Made by a program: the position numbers and the translations under genes
Shown here: piece after piece, positions 27,417 to 36,000 of the stretch
Numbering within the stretch: position 1 is the first letter of the stretch
Layout of the letters: each line of letters starts with the position of its first letter
Notes under the pieces: model-generated
The model's database searches: none
What the model was told of the DNA's origin: nothing
Seen by the model: the letters and a program-made list of their open reading frames with translations, nothing else
NCBI RefSeq assembly: GCF_001613405.1
Contig: NZ_BDCH01000012.1
Location: 620,001 to 684,000 of the forward strand
Origin: Nocardia crassostreae
GTDB lineage: Bacteria > Actinomycetota > Actinomycetes > Mycobacteriales > Mycobacteriaceae
Length of the DNA stretch: 64,000 bases
Direction: 5' to 3'

Positions 27417-28541
27417 TTGAAATACATTCCCCGTTTGATCCTGTTCCTGGCCATACCGGCCGTGCTGTTCCTGCTGCCGTGGTGGACGCTGATCGCGGCG
27501 CCCACCGACGGAACCGGTCCATTGTTCTGGGCGGGGTCGGCGCTGTTCGTGCTTGGCTATCTGACCTTGCCCGCCACCATGTTCCTGGGTCACGGTCCCC
27601 GGCAGTCCGATGCCGCGACGATCGTCGGCGACACCCTGCTCGGTGTGATGTGGGTGCTTTTCAGTTGGTCGGTCATCGGCAATATCGGCCGGTTGGCGCT
27701 CCTGGGTGTGGACGATCCGGCGCGCTCCCGCATTATCGCGGCCGCGGTCGTGACGGTATCGGCGATCCTGGTGGCGTACGGCATATTCGAAGCGCGCCGG
27801 TTGCCCCGGGTCCGCACCGTGGATGTCGGGATTCGCGGTCTCGCACCCGGTTTGGACGGGCTGCGCATGGTCGTCGTCACCGATACCCACTTCGCGGCGC
27901 TGGATCGGCTGCGCTGGTCGGAGCGGGTCGTCGATATCGTCAATGCGCAGAAGCCCGATATCGCCTGCCACGCAGGGGATCTCGCGGACGGTTCGGTGGC
28001 CGCGCGGCATCCGCAGGTGGATCCGCTCGGCAAGGTGGAGGCGCTGCTGGGCAAGTTCTACATCACCGGCAATCACGAGTATTTCGGCGACGCCCCGGGC
28101 TGGATCGAGCATATGACCTCGATCGGCTGGCAGCCCCTGCGCAATCAGCACGAGACGCTCGAGCGCGACGGCGACCGCCTGGTGATCGCGGGTATCGACG
28201 ATCCGACCGGGACCGCGCTGCCCGGCCACGGGCCGGATCTCCCCGCGGCCCTCGCGGGCGCCGACCCGGAACTGCCGGTCATCCTGCTGGCGCATCAGCC
28301 CAAGCAGATCGCCGATGCCGTGAAAGGCGGTGTCGCCCTGCAGATCTCCGGTCACACGCACGGCGGCCAGATCTGGCCCTTCCACTACCTGGTGCGGCTC
28401 GACCAGCCGGTGGTCGCGGGCCTGAGCCGCCACGGTGAGCACACCCAGCTCTACACCAGCCGGGGCACCGGCTTCTGGGGTCCGCAGCTACGCGTGTTCG
28501 CGCCCAGCGAGATCACCGTCCTGGTCCTGCATCCGGAGTAG
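27417..28541 (+). CDS. membrane-anchored metallophosphoesterase
   Basis: The start is TTG at 27417, with GAGGA upstream. The 374-residue protein has four N-terminal TM helices (LILFLAIPAVLFLLPWW, ALFVLGYLTLPATMFL, IVGDTLLGVMWVLFSW, IIAAAVVTVSAILVAY). The catalytic domain has the five calcineurin-like metal-binding motifs: VVVTDTHFAAL, HAGDLADGS, ITGNHEYFG, ILLAHQPKQ, and ISGHTHGGQIWP. Relatives such as YkuE hydrolyse UDP-diacylglucosamine-type or other phosphoesters. The stop abuts the stop of the convergent TerD-AIM24 gene with no spacing. Confidence 0.88.
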   Translation: MKYIPRLILFLAIPAVLFLLPWWTLIAAPTDGTGPLFWAGSALFVLGYLTLPATMFLGHGPRQSDAATIVGDTLLGVMWVLFSWSVIGNIGRLALLGVDDPARSRIIAAAVVTVSAILVAYGIFEARRLPRVRTVDVGIRGLAPGLDGLRMVVVTDTHFAALDRLRWSERVVDIVNAQKPDIACHAGDLADGSVAARHPQVDPLGKVEALLGKFYITGNHEYFGDAPGWIEHMTSIGWQPLRNQHETLERDGDRLVIAGIDDPTGTALPGHGPDLPAALAGADPELPVILLAHQPKQIADAVKGGVALQISGHTHGGQIWPFHYLVRLDQPVVAGLSRHGEHTQLYTSRGTGFWGPQLRVFAPSEITVLVLHPE

Positions 28542-29894
28542 CTACCCGAGGATGCCGCCCAGCATCCCGCCGCTCTGCCCGGCCTGCTGACCGCCGCCGG
28601 TGCCGCCGAGGAAACCGCCCGGCGGCAGCTCGGAGGGCTGCACGATGACGAATCCGCGCCCCGAGAACGCCAGCGTGATGCCCTCCCCGGTGCTGCGGCC
28701 CATGAGACGGCCGAGCCCGAACGAGTCATTGCGCTTGATCCAGGTCTGCAGGCTCGACGACCAGGCCACCGCCGCCTGCGGATCGGCGTAGGTGGGCTGG
28801 TCGACATTGAGCACCACGGGCGCGCCGTGCGTCGTGATGGCAATGCGCCCGCGCCCGGTGAACACGCAGTTGAACAGTCCGGCATTGCTGGCGTATCCGG
28901 CCGCGCCCTGCACCCGCTTGATGCTGTAGGTGAGCGTCGGATCGAAGGCCAGCACATTGGAGCCGTTGATGGTCAGCCCATCGGTGCCGTCCAGATCGAT
29001 GGTGTGCACATCGGCGGCCCCATTGGCCAGGAACAGATCACCGCGCCCGGTGACCTTCATGAGCGGCACGCCCTCACCGGTCAGGTGCTGCTGGATCGCG
29101 CGGCCGATGCCGCCGGAACCGAGCGCCTTGAACTGCATATCGCCCTGATAGGCGACCATCGATCCGGCCCGGGCCATCACCTCGCCATTGACGGCGACCT
29201 TGATCATCTTGCTGCCCTGCTTCTGAATCCCCATCCCGCTCACTTCGGCATGGCGGGGATCGAACAAATCGCTTTGCATGGGCTGGGCTCCTTGGTGCGC
29301 GGATGGCATGGGCGCGGGCGGCGAGTACGCGGGCGGCGGCGCGTAATTGGGCTGCGGCGGGGGCGCGGAATACGCGGGTGGAGGCGGTGCGGAATAGGCG
29401 GGTGGCGGCGCGGAGTACGGGGCCGGTGGCGGTGCCGCGCGCCCGGCCGGTGGCGAATACGACTGGGTGGCAGGGGTGCTCGTCGCCCCGGGCGACGGCG
29501 CCACCGGCTCCTCCGGCTCATCGTCGATATTCACGCCGAAGGCGCTGGCGATCCCCGCCAGCCCGTCGTCGTAGCCTTGGCCGACCGCGCGCACCTTCCA
29601 CGCCCCGGACCGCCGATAGATCTCGACGCACACCACGCCGGTCTCGGTGGTCAGCCCGCTCATGGGAAAGGTGAGGGTCCCCGCATCGGATCCGATGGTC
29701 GCGGTCAGCGATCCCACCCCCGCGAAGGTGGCGGGTCCGCTCCCATCGAGGCTCGCGGTCACCACCACTTTGTCCACGGCGCCCGGCAGCGCGCTGGTCT
29801 GCACGTCCACCATGTCCCCGCTGCCGCGTCCCACCGTGATCGTCATCCGATCCCCGGGCGCGGGCCGGTTCTCCCCCCGAGCAAGCGAACTCAC
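28542..29894 (-). CDS. TerD-AIM24 fusion stress protein
   Basis: The 450-residue protein has an N-terminal TerD-like domain (about residues 1-125), recognisable from SALPGAVDKVVVTASLDGSG, VCVEIYRRSGAWKVRAVGQG and GLAGIASAFGVNI. A Pro/Ala/Tyr-rich linker of about 75 residues with repeats of YSAPPP follows, then an AIM24 beta-sandwich domain (SKMIKVAVNGEVMARAGSMV to the end) with a Gly-rich tail. Compared with TerD proteins I recall, about 35 residues with the Ca-binding SDADFVF strand are absent after MTITVGR. The likely role is in envelope or metal stress, by analogy only. Confidence 0.8.
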   Translation of the reverse strand: MSSLARGENRPAPGDRMTITVGRGSGDMVDVQTSALPGAVDKVVVTASLDGSGPATFAGVGSLTATIGSDAGTLTFPMSGLTTETGVVCVEIYRRSGAWKVRAVGQGYDDGLAGIASAFGVNIDDEPEEPVAPSPGATSTPATQSYSPPAGRAAPPPAPYSAPPPAYSAPPPPAYSAPPPQPNYAPPPAYSPPAPMPSAHQGAQPMQSDLFDPRHAEVSGMGIQKQGSKMIKVAVNGEVMARAGSMVAYQGDMQFKALGSGGIGRAIQQHLTGEGVPLMKVTGRGDLFLANGAADVHTIDLDGTDGLTINGSNVLAFDPTLTYSIKRVQGAAGYASNAGLFNCVFTGRGRIAITTHGAPVVLNVDQPTYADPQAAVAWSSSLQTWIKRNDSFGLGRLMGRSTGEGITLAFSGRGFVIVQPSELPPGGFLGGTGGGQQAGQSGGMLGGILG

Positions 29895-29991
29895 GCCTGA
29901 TCACCCCCAGCGCAGAACATCATCCGATCCACCCTGTCGAGTCTGCCCCGCCACCGCCCGACACGCCACGACTACCCCGGCCGTGCCGGAA

Positions 29992-30324
29992 TCAGCCGCG
30001 TGGATACGGGCTCTGCATCGACAGATAGTGAATCCCGAGATCCTCGGCGAGGTAGTCCATCCGCCGCTCCCAGAAATCCCGCATATGCGGTAGTTCCAGG
30101 TGCCGATCCAGGTCCTCCGCGGACCGCCACACCTCGTAGAACACGAATGTGGAGGGGTCGTCGGCCTCCTGGTGGAAGTGGTATTCGAGCGAACCCTCCT
30201 CGTCCCGGGTCGGCGCCACGAACGACAGGAGCAGCTCCCGGAGTTCGTCGGCGCGCTCGGGTTTGGGCCGGGCGAACCCCATCAGCGCGAAGGGGATCCG
30301 GTCGTTAGGTACGAAATCTGTCAT
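29992..30324 (-). CDS. antibiotic-biosynthesis-monooxygenase (ABM) domain protein
   Basis: The 110-residue protein has the ABM ferredoxin-like fold pattern: FALMGFARPKPERADELREL, EEGSLEYHFHQEADD, STFVFYEVWRSAEDLDRHLE, and HMRDFW. Family members are heme-degrading (IsdG-like) or quinol monooxygenases. It is divergent from an ArsR-type gene, with operator-like inverted repeats between them, one of which covers its own start codon, so it is probably the repressor's target. The substrate is unknown. Confidence 0.8.
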   Translation of the reverse strand: MTDFVPNDRIPFALMGFARPKPERADELRELLLSFVAPTRDEEGSLEYHFHQEADDPSTFVFYEVWRSAEDLDRHLELPHMRDFWERRMDYLAEDLGIHYLSMQSPYPRG

Positions 30325-30370
30325 ACCTACGGACCGTAGCCACCGCTCAGGTACGATGCAAACCGTACCT
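30306..30370. promoter_or_regulatory. two operator-like inverted repeats in the ABM/ArsR divergent promoter
   Basis: The first site, TAGGTA-N12-TACCTA (30306-30329), straddles the ABM start codon. The second, AGGTACG-N8-CGTACCT (30349-30370), lies immediately upstream of the ArsR gene. Both share the half-site AGGTA(CG), so one dimeric repressor could bind both. This is the classic layout of a self-repressing ArsR regulator that also represses its divergent neighbour. Confidence 0.65.
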
Positions 30371-30389
30371 AATGAAGGGATGGTGTGCT

Positions 30390-30716
30390 GTGTCCGCAGA
30401 CGACGAACCGACCGTCGACGACCTGGACCTCGGCATCGTCCTCGCCGCGCTCGCGGACAAGCATCGCCTGGAAGTGGTGCTGGCGCTGGTAGCCGACCCC
30501 GCGGACACCGAGCGCACCTGCGTCTCCTTCGGCCTCCCCGTCTCGAAAGCCACTCGCACCCACCACTTCCGGGTGCTGCGCCGAGCGGGCCTGATCCGCC
30601 AGGTGAACCGCGGCAACAGCAATATGGCCCAGCTCCGCCGTGCGGACCTGCGGGCCCGCTTTCCCGCCCTGCTGGAACTACTCCGCGCCGAGAACGGCCG
30701 CCGCCTCGTCGAGTAA
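30390..30716 (+). CDS. ArsR-family winged-helix repressor
   Basis: The GTG at 30390 gives 108 residues; an in-frame ATG at 30372 would add six. The winged helix reads LGIVLAALADKHRLEVVLAL, then CVSFGLPVSKATRTHHFRVL, RRAGLIRQVNRGNSN. The family normally releases DNA on binding metal or another effector; the single Cys in RTCVSFG is not a complete metal site. It probably controls the divergent ABM monooxygenase through the paired inverted repeats. It overlaps the molybdopterin gene by 39 bases at the 3' ends. Confidence 0.84.
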   Translation: MSADDEPTVDDLDLGIVLAALADKHRLEVVLALVADPADTERTCVSFGLPVSKATRTHHFRVLRRAGLIRQVNRGNSNMAQLRRADLRARFPALLELLRAENGRRLVE

Positions 30717-32659
30717 TGCGAGGTGCACGCGGTTGTCGTGGAAGACCGCGCCGCCGCCGAAGTCGGAGTCGCGTTCGGCAATGGTGGCATTGACGGTGGC
30801 GCCGCCGGAGAGTTTGGCCCAGCGGCCCTTGGTGGTGGCGGCGACGCCGGGGCGCACTTTGTCGGAGACCTCGGCCAGGGCTTCGAAGGAACCGCGGGCG
30901 TTGTAGACGGAAACCTTTGCGCCATCGGGGATGCCGAGGGCGGCGGCATCCTTCGGGTGAATGGTGATGCGGGGTTCCCCGGCCCGGCGCAGGAGTTCCG
31001 GGTTCGCGCCGAAGGTGGTGTTGAGGAAGTAGTGGGAGGCGGCCGAGATCAGGACTAGGCCGTCACCCGGATCGCTGGGCGGGGTGTAGCCCGCGATCGG
31101 ATCGTGCCCGGCGCGCGCGGCGCGCTCGGAGACGAACTGGAGCTTCCCGTTGGGCACGGGGCCCGGAGTGATCTTCAGGAAGCCCTCGGTACGCAGTCGC
31201 TCGACGTCGTAGGCCTTCAGCAGTTGTTCCACCAGTTGTTCGTCGGACTCGTGGAGCGCCGGGTCGGTGAGTCCCATGCGCAGCGCCAACCGGCGGAAAG
31301 TCTCCGTGGTGGAAAGACATTCGCCGGGCGGCTGCACCGCCGGTTCGTTCCACACCAGGTACAGATTCCCGTAGGCGGCCAGGACGTCCAGGTGTTCGGG
31401 CTGCATGGTGGCGGGCAGCACGATATCGGCGTAGTCGACGGTATCTGTCGGAAAGTGTTCCAGGACAACGGTGAACAGGTCCTCGCGGGCGAGCCCCCGG
31501 ATCACGTTCGCCTGATCGGGATTGGAGCCGACCGGATTCGCGGCAATCACGAAGAGCGCCTTGACCGGTGGATCGTTCACCTCCAGCAGGCCCTCGCCGA
31601 GCCGGGTCATCGACAGCGTGCGCACCGGATGCGGCAGCAGGTCCGACCGCATCAGGGCGGGCAGATCGAGATCGAAGTGCCCGCTGGTCGAATAGTGCAG
31701 TCCGCCACCGGGAATCGCCCAATCGCCGGTGACGCCCGGCAGGCAGGCGAGGGTGCGCAAGGCCATCCCGCCGCCGTCGTGGCGCTGAATGCCCTGGGAC
31801 ACCCGGATGGCGGTGGGCCGGGTCCTGGCGATCCGTTCCCCGAGCGCCACGATCCGCTCCACCGGCAGTCCGGTGATCTCGGCGGTGCGCTCCGGGGTGT
31901 ATTCCGCGACCCGCGCGCGGAACTCTTTCCAGCCCTCGGTGTGCTCGGCCAGATACGCCGTGTCCTCGGCCCCCATCGACACGATGACGTGCATCAACCC
32001 CAGCGCCAGCGCCGCATCGGTGCCCGGCAGCGGCGCCAGATGCTCATCGCACCGCTCGGCCGTGCGCGTCCGCACCGGATCGATGGCCACGGTGTACGCG
32101 CCACTGTCCTGAACGAACTTCCACCCGTGATGCCCCGACGTCAGCGGATTCGTCCCCCACAGCAGAATCAGCTTCGACTTGGCGAAATCCTCCGGATCCA
32201 TCCCACCCGAGGTCCCGAGCGTGTACTTCAGCCCCGTAGTCCCCGCCACCGAGCAGATCGTCGGATCATGCAGTGAGGCCCCCAGCGCATTGAAGAACCT
32301 TCTCCCCGAAAACCCTTCCAGCCCTTGGATATACCCGAGGCTCCCGGTCCCGTGAAACGGCCACACCGCCTCCCCGCCGAACTCCTCGACAATCCCGCCC
32401 ACCCGCTCCGCGATCTCCCCGAGCGCCTCCTCCCAGCTGATCCGCTCGAACCGCCCTTCCCCCTTCCGCCCCACCCGCCGCATCGGATACAAAATCCGCT
32501 CATCCGACCCCACCTGCTCCAAATACCGATTCACCTTCACACACAAGGCCCCCCGCGTAACCGGATGCTCCTTATTCCCCCGCAACCCCATCCTCCACAG
32601 TCACCACCCACGAGCAACCATCAGGACAATCCAGCGGGCAAGCACCCAGTACCTTCATC
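30678..32659 (-). pseudogene. molybdopterin oxidoreductase with 4Fe-4S N terminus, frameshifted near residue 24
   Basis: From ATG 32659 the frame reads MKVLGACPLDCPDGCSWVV, TVEDG, then stops within a few codons. This is the CxxxCxxxC iron-sulphur start of the family. The rest is in another frame from 32591: GLRGNKEHPVTRGALCVKVN, YPMRRVGRKGEGRFERISWE, LILLWGTNPLTSGHHGWKFV, IDPVRTRTAERCDEHLAPLP, and it runs 637 residues to 30678, including the dinucleotide-binding C-terminal domain. About 11 bases between VEDG and GLRG appear to be missing, at a GGGG repeat. Intact, it would be a cytosolic bis-MGD enzyme. Product identity (formate dehydrogenase-like or other) is unclear. Confidence 0.78.
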
Positions 32660-32679
32660 CCAGCAATCCTAATAGGCAC

Positions 32680-32720
32680 GAAAAAAACCGGTACGGATCC
32701 TGCGGTCCGCACCGGTTTCC
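32680..32720 (-). terminator. Rho-independent terminator after fadE23-like gene
   Basis: AAACCGGTACGGA (32686-32698) and TCCGCACCGGTTT (32706-32718) form a 13-bp stem, 12 bp paired with one G-T wobble. On the minus strand a run of seven T follows, as expected for termination of the fadE24-fadE23 transcript. Confidence 0.85.
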
Positions 32721-32734
32721 GTCGCCTGACGACC

Positions 32735-33961
32735 CTACTTCAGCTTGTCACTGCTCAGGTTGAGCACGCGGCGGGCCACGATGAGCTGCTGGATCTGCTG
32801 GGTGCCTTCGAAGATGTCGAGGATCTTCGAGTCGCGGCCCCACTTCTCCAGGAGGGTGCGCTGGGAGTAGCCGGTGGCGCCTGCCAGTTCGACGGCCTTG
32901 AGGGTGACGTCGGTGCCCATGCGACCGGCCTTGGCCTTGGACATGGAGGCTTCCAGGGAGTTCGGCTTCTTGTTGTCGGCCATCCAGGCGGCGCGCAGCG
33001 ACAGCAGGTAGGCGGACTCGAAGTCGGCTTCCATGCGGAGGAATTCCGCGGCGGCGGCGTGCTGGTTGTTGGCGGGCTTGTCGTAGCTGATCTCGATGCC
33101 CGCGTCGGTGAGGACCTTGCGGAGCTCCTCGAGGGCGGCGCGGCCGACGCCGACGGCCATGGCGGCCACCAGGGGGCGGGTGTTGTCGAACGTCTGCATG
33201 ACGCCCGCGAAACCCTTCTCCACATTGACCTCGGGACTGCCGAGGATGTTGTCCTTGGGGATGCGGCAGTCCTCGAAGCGGATCTCGGCGGTGTCGGAGG
33301 CCTTGATGCCCAGCTTGTGCTCGAGGCGGGAAACCGTGAGGCCCTTGGCATCCCGCGGCACCACGAAGGACTTGATGGCCGCGCGGCCCAGCGACTTGTC
33401 GACCGAGGCCCACACCACGATGTGGGTGGCGCGCGAACCGGCGGTGACGAAGATCTTGGTGCCATTGAGGACCCACTCGTCACCGTCGAGGGTGGCGGTG
33501 GTGGTGACGGCGGCCGAATCGGAACCGAAGGACGGTTCGGTAATGGCCATGGCGGCCCACACCTTGCCGAAACGCTCCAGCTGCTCATCGGTGGCCACCG
33601 CGGCGATGGCGGCATTGCCCAGGCCCTGGTACGGGATGGAGAGCATGAGGCCGACATCGCCCCACGAGGTCTCCAGGGCGTTCATGAGCGCGGACATATT
33701 GCCGCCATTGCTGTTTCCGAGCAGCTCGGTGGCGTGTTCGTCCTTCTCGCCCTCGGTCTTGCGACCGCCGGTGGCGCCGGAGACGTCACCGCCGGAGTCG
33801 GACAGGCCCTCCACCATGGCGGCCATGGTGTCCAGCTCGATGGGGTACTCGTGCTCGGCCAGGTCGTACTTGCGCGACGCCGGGCGGAAGATCTCCGCGG
33901 CGACCTGGTGGGCCTGGTTGGCGCTGGCCCGCAGCTTCTTGGGGAGTTCGAGATTGATCAT
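32735..33961 (-). CDS. fadE23: acyl-CoA dehydrogenase (FadE23-like)
   Basis: The 408-residue flavoprotein of the acyl-CoA dehydrogenase family begins MINLELPKKLRASANQAHQV. FAD/substrate motifs are MAITEPSFGSDSAAVTTTAT, the second signature in RTLLEKWGRDSKILDIFEGT followed by QQIQQLIVAR. It oxidises an acyl-CoA to the 2-enoyl-CoA. It lies 26 bases after the fadE24-like gene in the same operon, the same order as Rv3139-Rv3140 in M. tuberculosis; such pairs can form heterotetramers. Substrate may be a lipid or sterol side chain, which is inference. Confidence 0.88.
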   Translation of the reverse strand: MINLELPKKLRASANQAHQVAAEIFRPASRKYDLAEHEYPIELDTMAAMVEGLSDSGGDVSGATGGRKTEGEKDEHATELLGNSNGGNMSALMNALETSWGDVGLMLSIPYQGLGNAAIAAVATDEQLERFGKVWAAMAITEPSFGSDSAAVTTTATLDGDEWVLNGTKIFVTAGSRATHIVVWASVDKSLGRAAIKSFVVPRDAKGLTVSRLEHKLGIKASDTAEIRFEDCRIPKDNILGSPEVNVEKGFAGVMQTFDNTRPLVAAMAVGVGRAALEELRKVLTDAGIEISYDKPANNQHAAAAEFLRMEADFESAYLLSLRAAWMADNKKPNSLEASMSKAKAGRMGTDVTLKAVELAGATGYSQRTLLEKWGRDSKILDIFEGTQQIQQLIVARRVLNLSSDKLK

Positions 33962-33987
33962 TGTTGTCTCTCCGTTGAGAAGTCGGG

Positions 33988-35376
33988 TCAGAGGAGAACG
34001 ACGCCCTCGGCAATGCCGATGGCACGTAGGTCGCGGTACCAGCGCTCCACCGGGTGCTCCTTGGTGAAGCCGTGGCCGCCGAGCAGCTGCACACCGTCCA
34101 GGCCGATCTGCATGCCCTTGTCGGTGGCCAGCTTCTTGGCCAGCGCCGCCTCGCGAGCGAAGGACAGCCCCTGTTCGGCGCGTGACGCACCCCGCAGGGT
34201 CACGAGCCGGAGACCGTCGAGCTCGATGGCCATATTGGCGACCATGAAGGCGACCGCCTGGCGGTGGGCGATGGGCTCGCCGAACGCCTCGCGTTCCTTC
34301 ACGTACGGAATCACGTAGTCCAGCACGGCCTGACCGGTGCCGACCGCCAGCGCCGACCAGCCCAGGCGGGCGAGACGGACCGCATCGGCGTAATCCTCGG
34401 CGCGCTGCGCGGTCTCGGCATCGCCCAGCAGGGCGGTGGCGGGCACGGCGACATTGTCGAGAATCAGGCGACCCAGGCCCGCGGCGCGCAGACCCATGGA
34501 CGGATCGGCCTCCACGACCAGACCCTTGGTGTCGGACTCGATAATGAAGAACGCCGGGCGGCCGTCCAGCTCGGCGGCCACGATGAACAGCTCGGCATCA
34601 CCCGCGGCCGGAACCAGGCTCTTCACGCCATTGATGCGGTAACCGCTGGGGGAGCGGGTCGCCTTGGTCTTCAGCGCGAACGGATCGAACAGCGCCTGCG
34701 GCTCGGAGATCACGACCGAGGCCTGCGGCACGTTCTCACCCGTGAAAGCGCCCAGGTAGGTCTTCTGCTGCGCGTCGGTGCCCCACTGCGACAGCGCCAC
34801 CGCGACACCGCTCGGCGCCAGGATCGGCAGCGCCAGGCCCATATCGCCGTGCGCGAGCGCCTCGGCGACCAGCGCGTTGGTGACCGCGCCGCGCTCGGAG
34901 GCCGCGCCGTCCAGCTCCTCGGGCACATTGATGAGCGTGATGCCCAGCTCCGCGGCCCGCTCCAGCAGATCGCGCGGGGCCTTGGTGGCATTGTCGGCGT
35001 CGCAGGCGGCCGGGCGCAGGATCTCGGCGGCGAACTCGCGGACCGTCTCGACGATCATCTGCTGCTCGTCGGTCGGGGTCAGGTCGAAGTAGTCCTTGCC
35101 CCGGGGCTCGTTGGCGGGCAGCCGCTTCGGCGCGCCGCCACCGGCGACCTTCTCGAACACCCGGGTGGCCGCGCCGAGAGTGCGGAAACCGGTCTTGGTG
35201 CCCTCGTAAGTGATCCGGTCGATCGGCTTGCGAAGGTTGTACTTCTCGGCGAGTTCCGACCCGGTAATGGTCGTCATGACCCGCATGGCAGCGCCCATCC
35301 AGTCGCGCTTGACCGGGTTCAGGCCCACGGCGGAAGTATCCGGACGTCGCGTCTTTGCGGTGTCTCGAGTGCTCAT
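33988..35376 (-). CDS. fadE24: acyl-CoA dehydrogenase (FadE24-like)
   Basis: ATG 35376 gives 462 residues; a GTG two codons upstream is possible. After an N-terminal extension (TRRPDTSAVGLNPVKRDWMG), the dehydrogenase fold has FDLTPTDEQQMIVETVREFA, INGVKSLVPAAGDAELFIVA and, near the C terminus, GVQLLGGHGFTKEHPVERWY. The usual FAD-binding TEP motif reads ISEPQALFDPF. It is the first gene of the fadE24-fadE23 operon, with two operator-like repeats upstream. Together the two may form one heteromeric enzyme. Confidence 0.88.
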   Translation of the reverse strand: MSTRDTAKTRRPDTSAVGLNPVKRDWMGAAMRVMTTITGSELAEKYNLRKPIDRITYEGTKTGFRTLGAATRVFEKVAGGGAPKRLPANEPRGKDYFDLTPTDEQQMIVETVREFAAEILRPAACDADNATKAPRDLLERAAELGITLINVPEELDGAASERGAVTNALVAEALAHGDMGLALPILAPSGVAVALSQWGTDAQQKTYLGAFTGENVPQASVVISEPQALFDPFALKTKATRSPSGYRINGVKSLVPAAGDAELFIVAAELDGRPAFFIIESDTKGLVVEADPSMGLRAAGLGRLILDNVAVPATALLGDAETAQRAEDYADAVRLARLGWSALAVGTGQAVLDYVIPYVKEREAFGEPIAHRQAVAFMVANMAIELDGLRLVTLRGASRAEQGLSFAREAALAKKLATDKGMQIGLDGVQLLGGHGFTKEHPVERWYRDLRAIGIAEGVVLL

Positions 35377-35422
35377 AATCACCAGTTTTCTTGAGTGTGG
35401 AGGGTGATCCTGCCCAGCAATA

Positions 35423-35457
35423 TTACTCCAGAGTAAGAATATCTTACTTCAGAGTAA
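35423..35457. promoter_or_regulatory. paired operator sites of the fadE24-fadE23 operon
   Basis: TTACTCCAGAGTAA (35423-35436) is a perfect inverted repeat, and TTACTTCAGAGTAA (35444-35457) repeats it with one mismatch. The two start 21 bases apart, two helical turns, so dimers would sit on the same face of the DNA. They lie 47-81 bases upstream of the fadE24 start in an unusually AT-rich patch. A TetR-type lipid-responsive repressor is a likely ligand; none is adjacent. Confidence 0.75.
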
Positions 35458-35613
35458 TAACAGTAGTCGAGGGTTGTCGAATCAGCAGGTCAGGGCGGTG
35501 GTTCCTGTGGCGGGCGCGGGAGATCGCGGATAAGTGAAACAAATGCCCTTCAGATAAGGCTGAGGTGGGCTAGTTTGGCGGCACCATCCGCCCCCCGAAT
35601 GGAGGTCTTGCAT

Positions 35614-35880
35614 ATGAAAACACTGGTTGGTACAACCGGCGCGTTGGCCGTCGCACTGTTCCTCGCGAGCGCACCGCACGCCGCGGCGCAAGGGATTCCG
35701 CTGCGGCCCGCACAACCCATCGAACTCGAGATCGGCACCGAGAGCGCCGCGCCCCAGGGCGGGATCAACCTGGGCTCCGGGCAAGCGGGCTCCAGCGGCG
35801 ACACCGGATCGGGCGAGACCGGCTCCGGAATCGGCACCGGCTCGGCGCAGACCGGATCCACGCTCCCGATTCCCTTCTAG
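35614..35880 (+). CDS. small secreted Gly/Ser/Thr-rich protein
   Basis: ATG 35614 follows GGAGGTCTTGCAT, an excellent ribosome site. The 88-residue product has a signal peptide (MKTLVGTTGALAVALFLASAPHAAAQ) and a mature part rich in Gly, Ser and Thr with SGETGSGIGTGSAQTGS repeats. Composition and size resemble the secreted protein at 5224. No enzymatic motif is present. Confidence 0.7.
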   Translation: MKTLVGTTGALAVALFLASAPHAAAQGIPLRPAQPIELEIGTESAAPQGGINLGSGQAGSSGDTGSGETGSGIGTGSAQTGSTLPIPF

Positions 35881-36000
35881 ACCAGCACCGGCCGGGGACC
35901 GCAGCCCCGCGCCGGACCGCGCGCCTACATCCCGCGGGGTAGGCCCGGGTAGTCCCGGCGATGTATTTCGCCGCCAAAGCGATGCGCGCACACTGCGAGA

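Noticed and set aside
26304..28442. Long minus-strand open frame opposite the two-component genes and phosphoesterase.
   Set aside because: A GC-rich shadow with no recognisable domain; the plus-strand genes have complete motifs.
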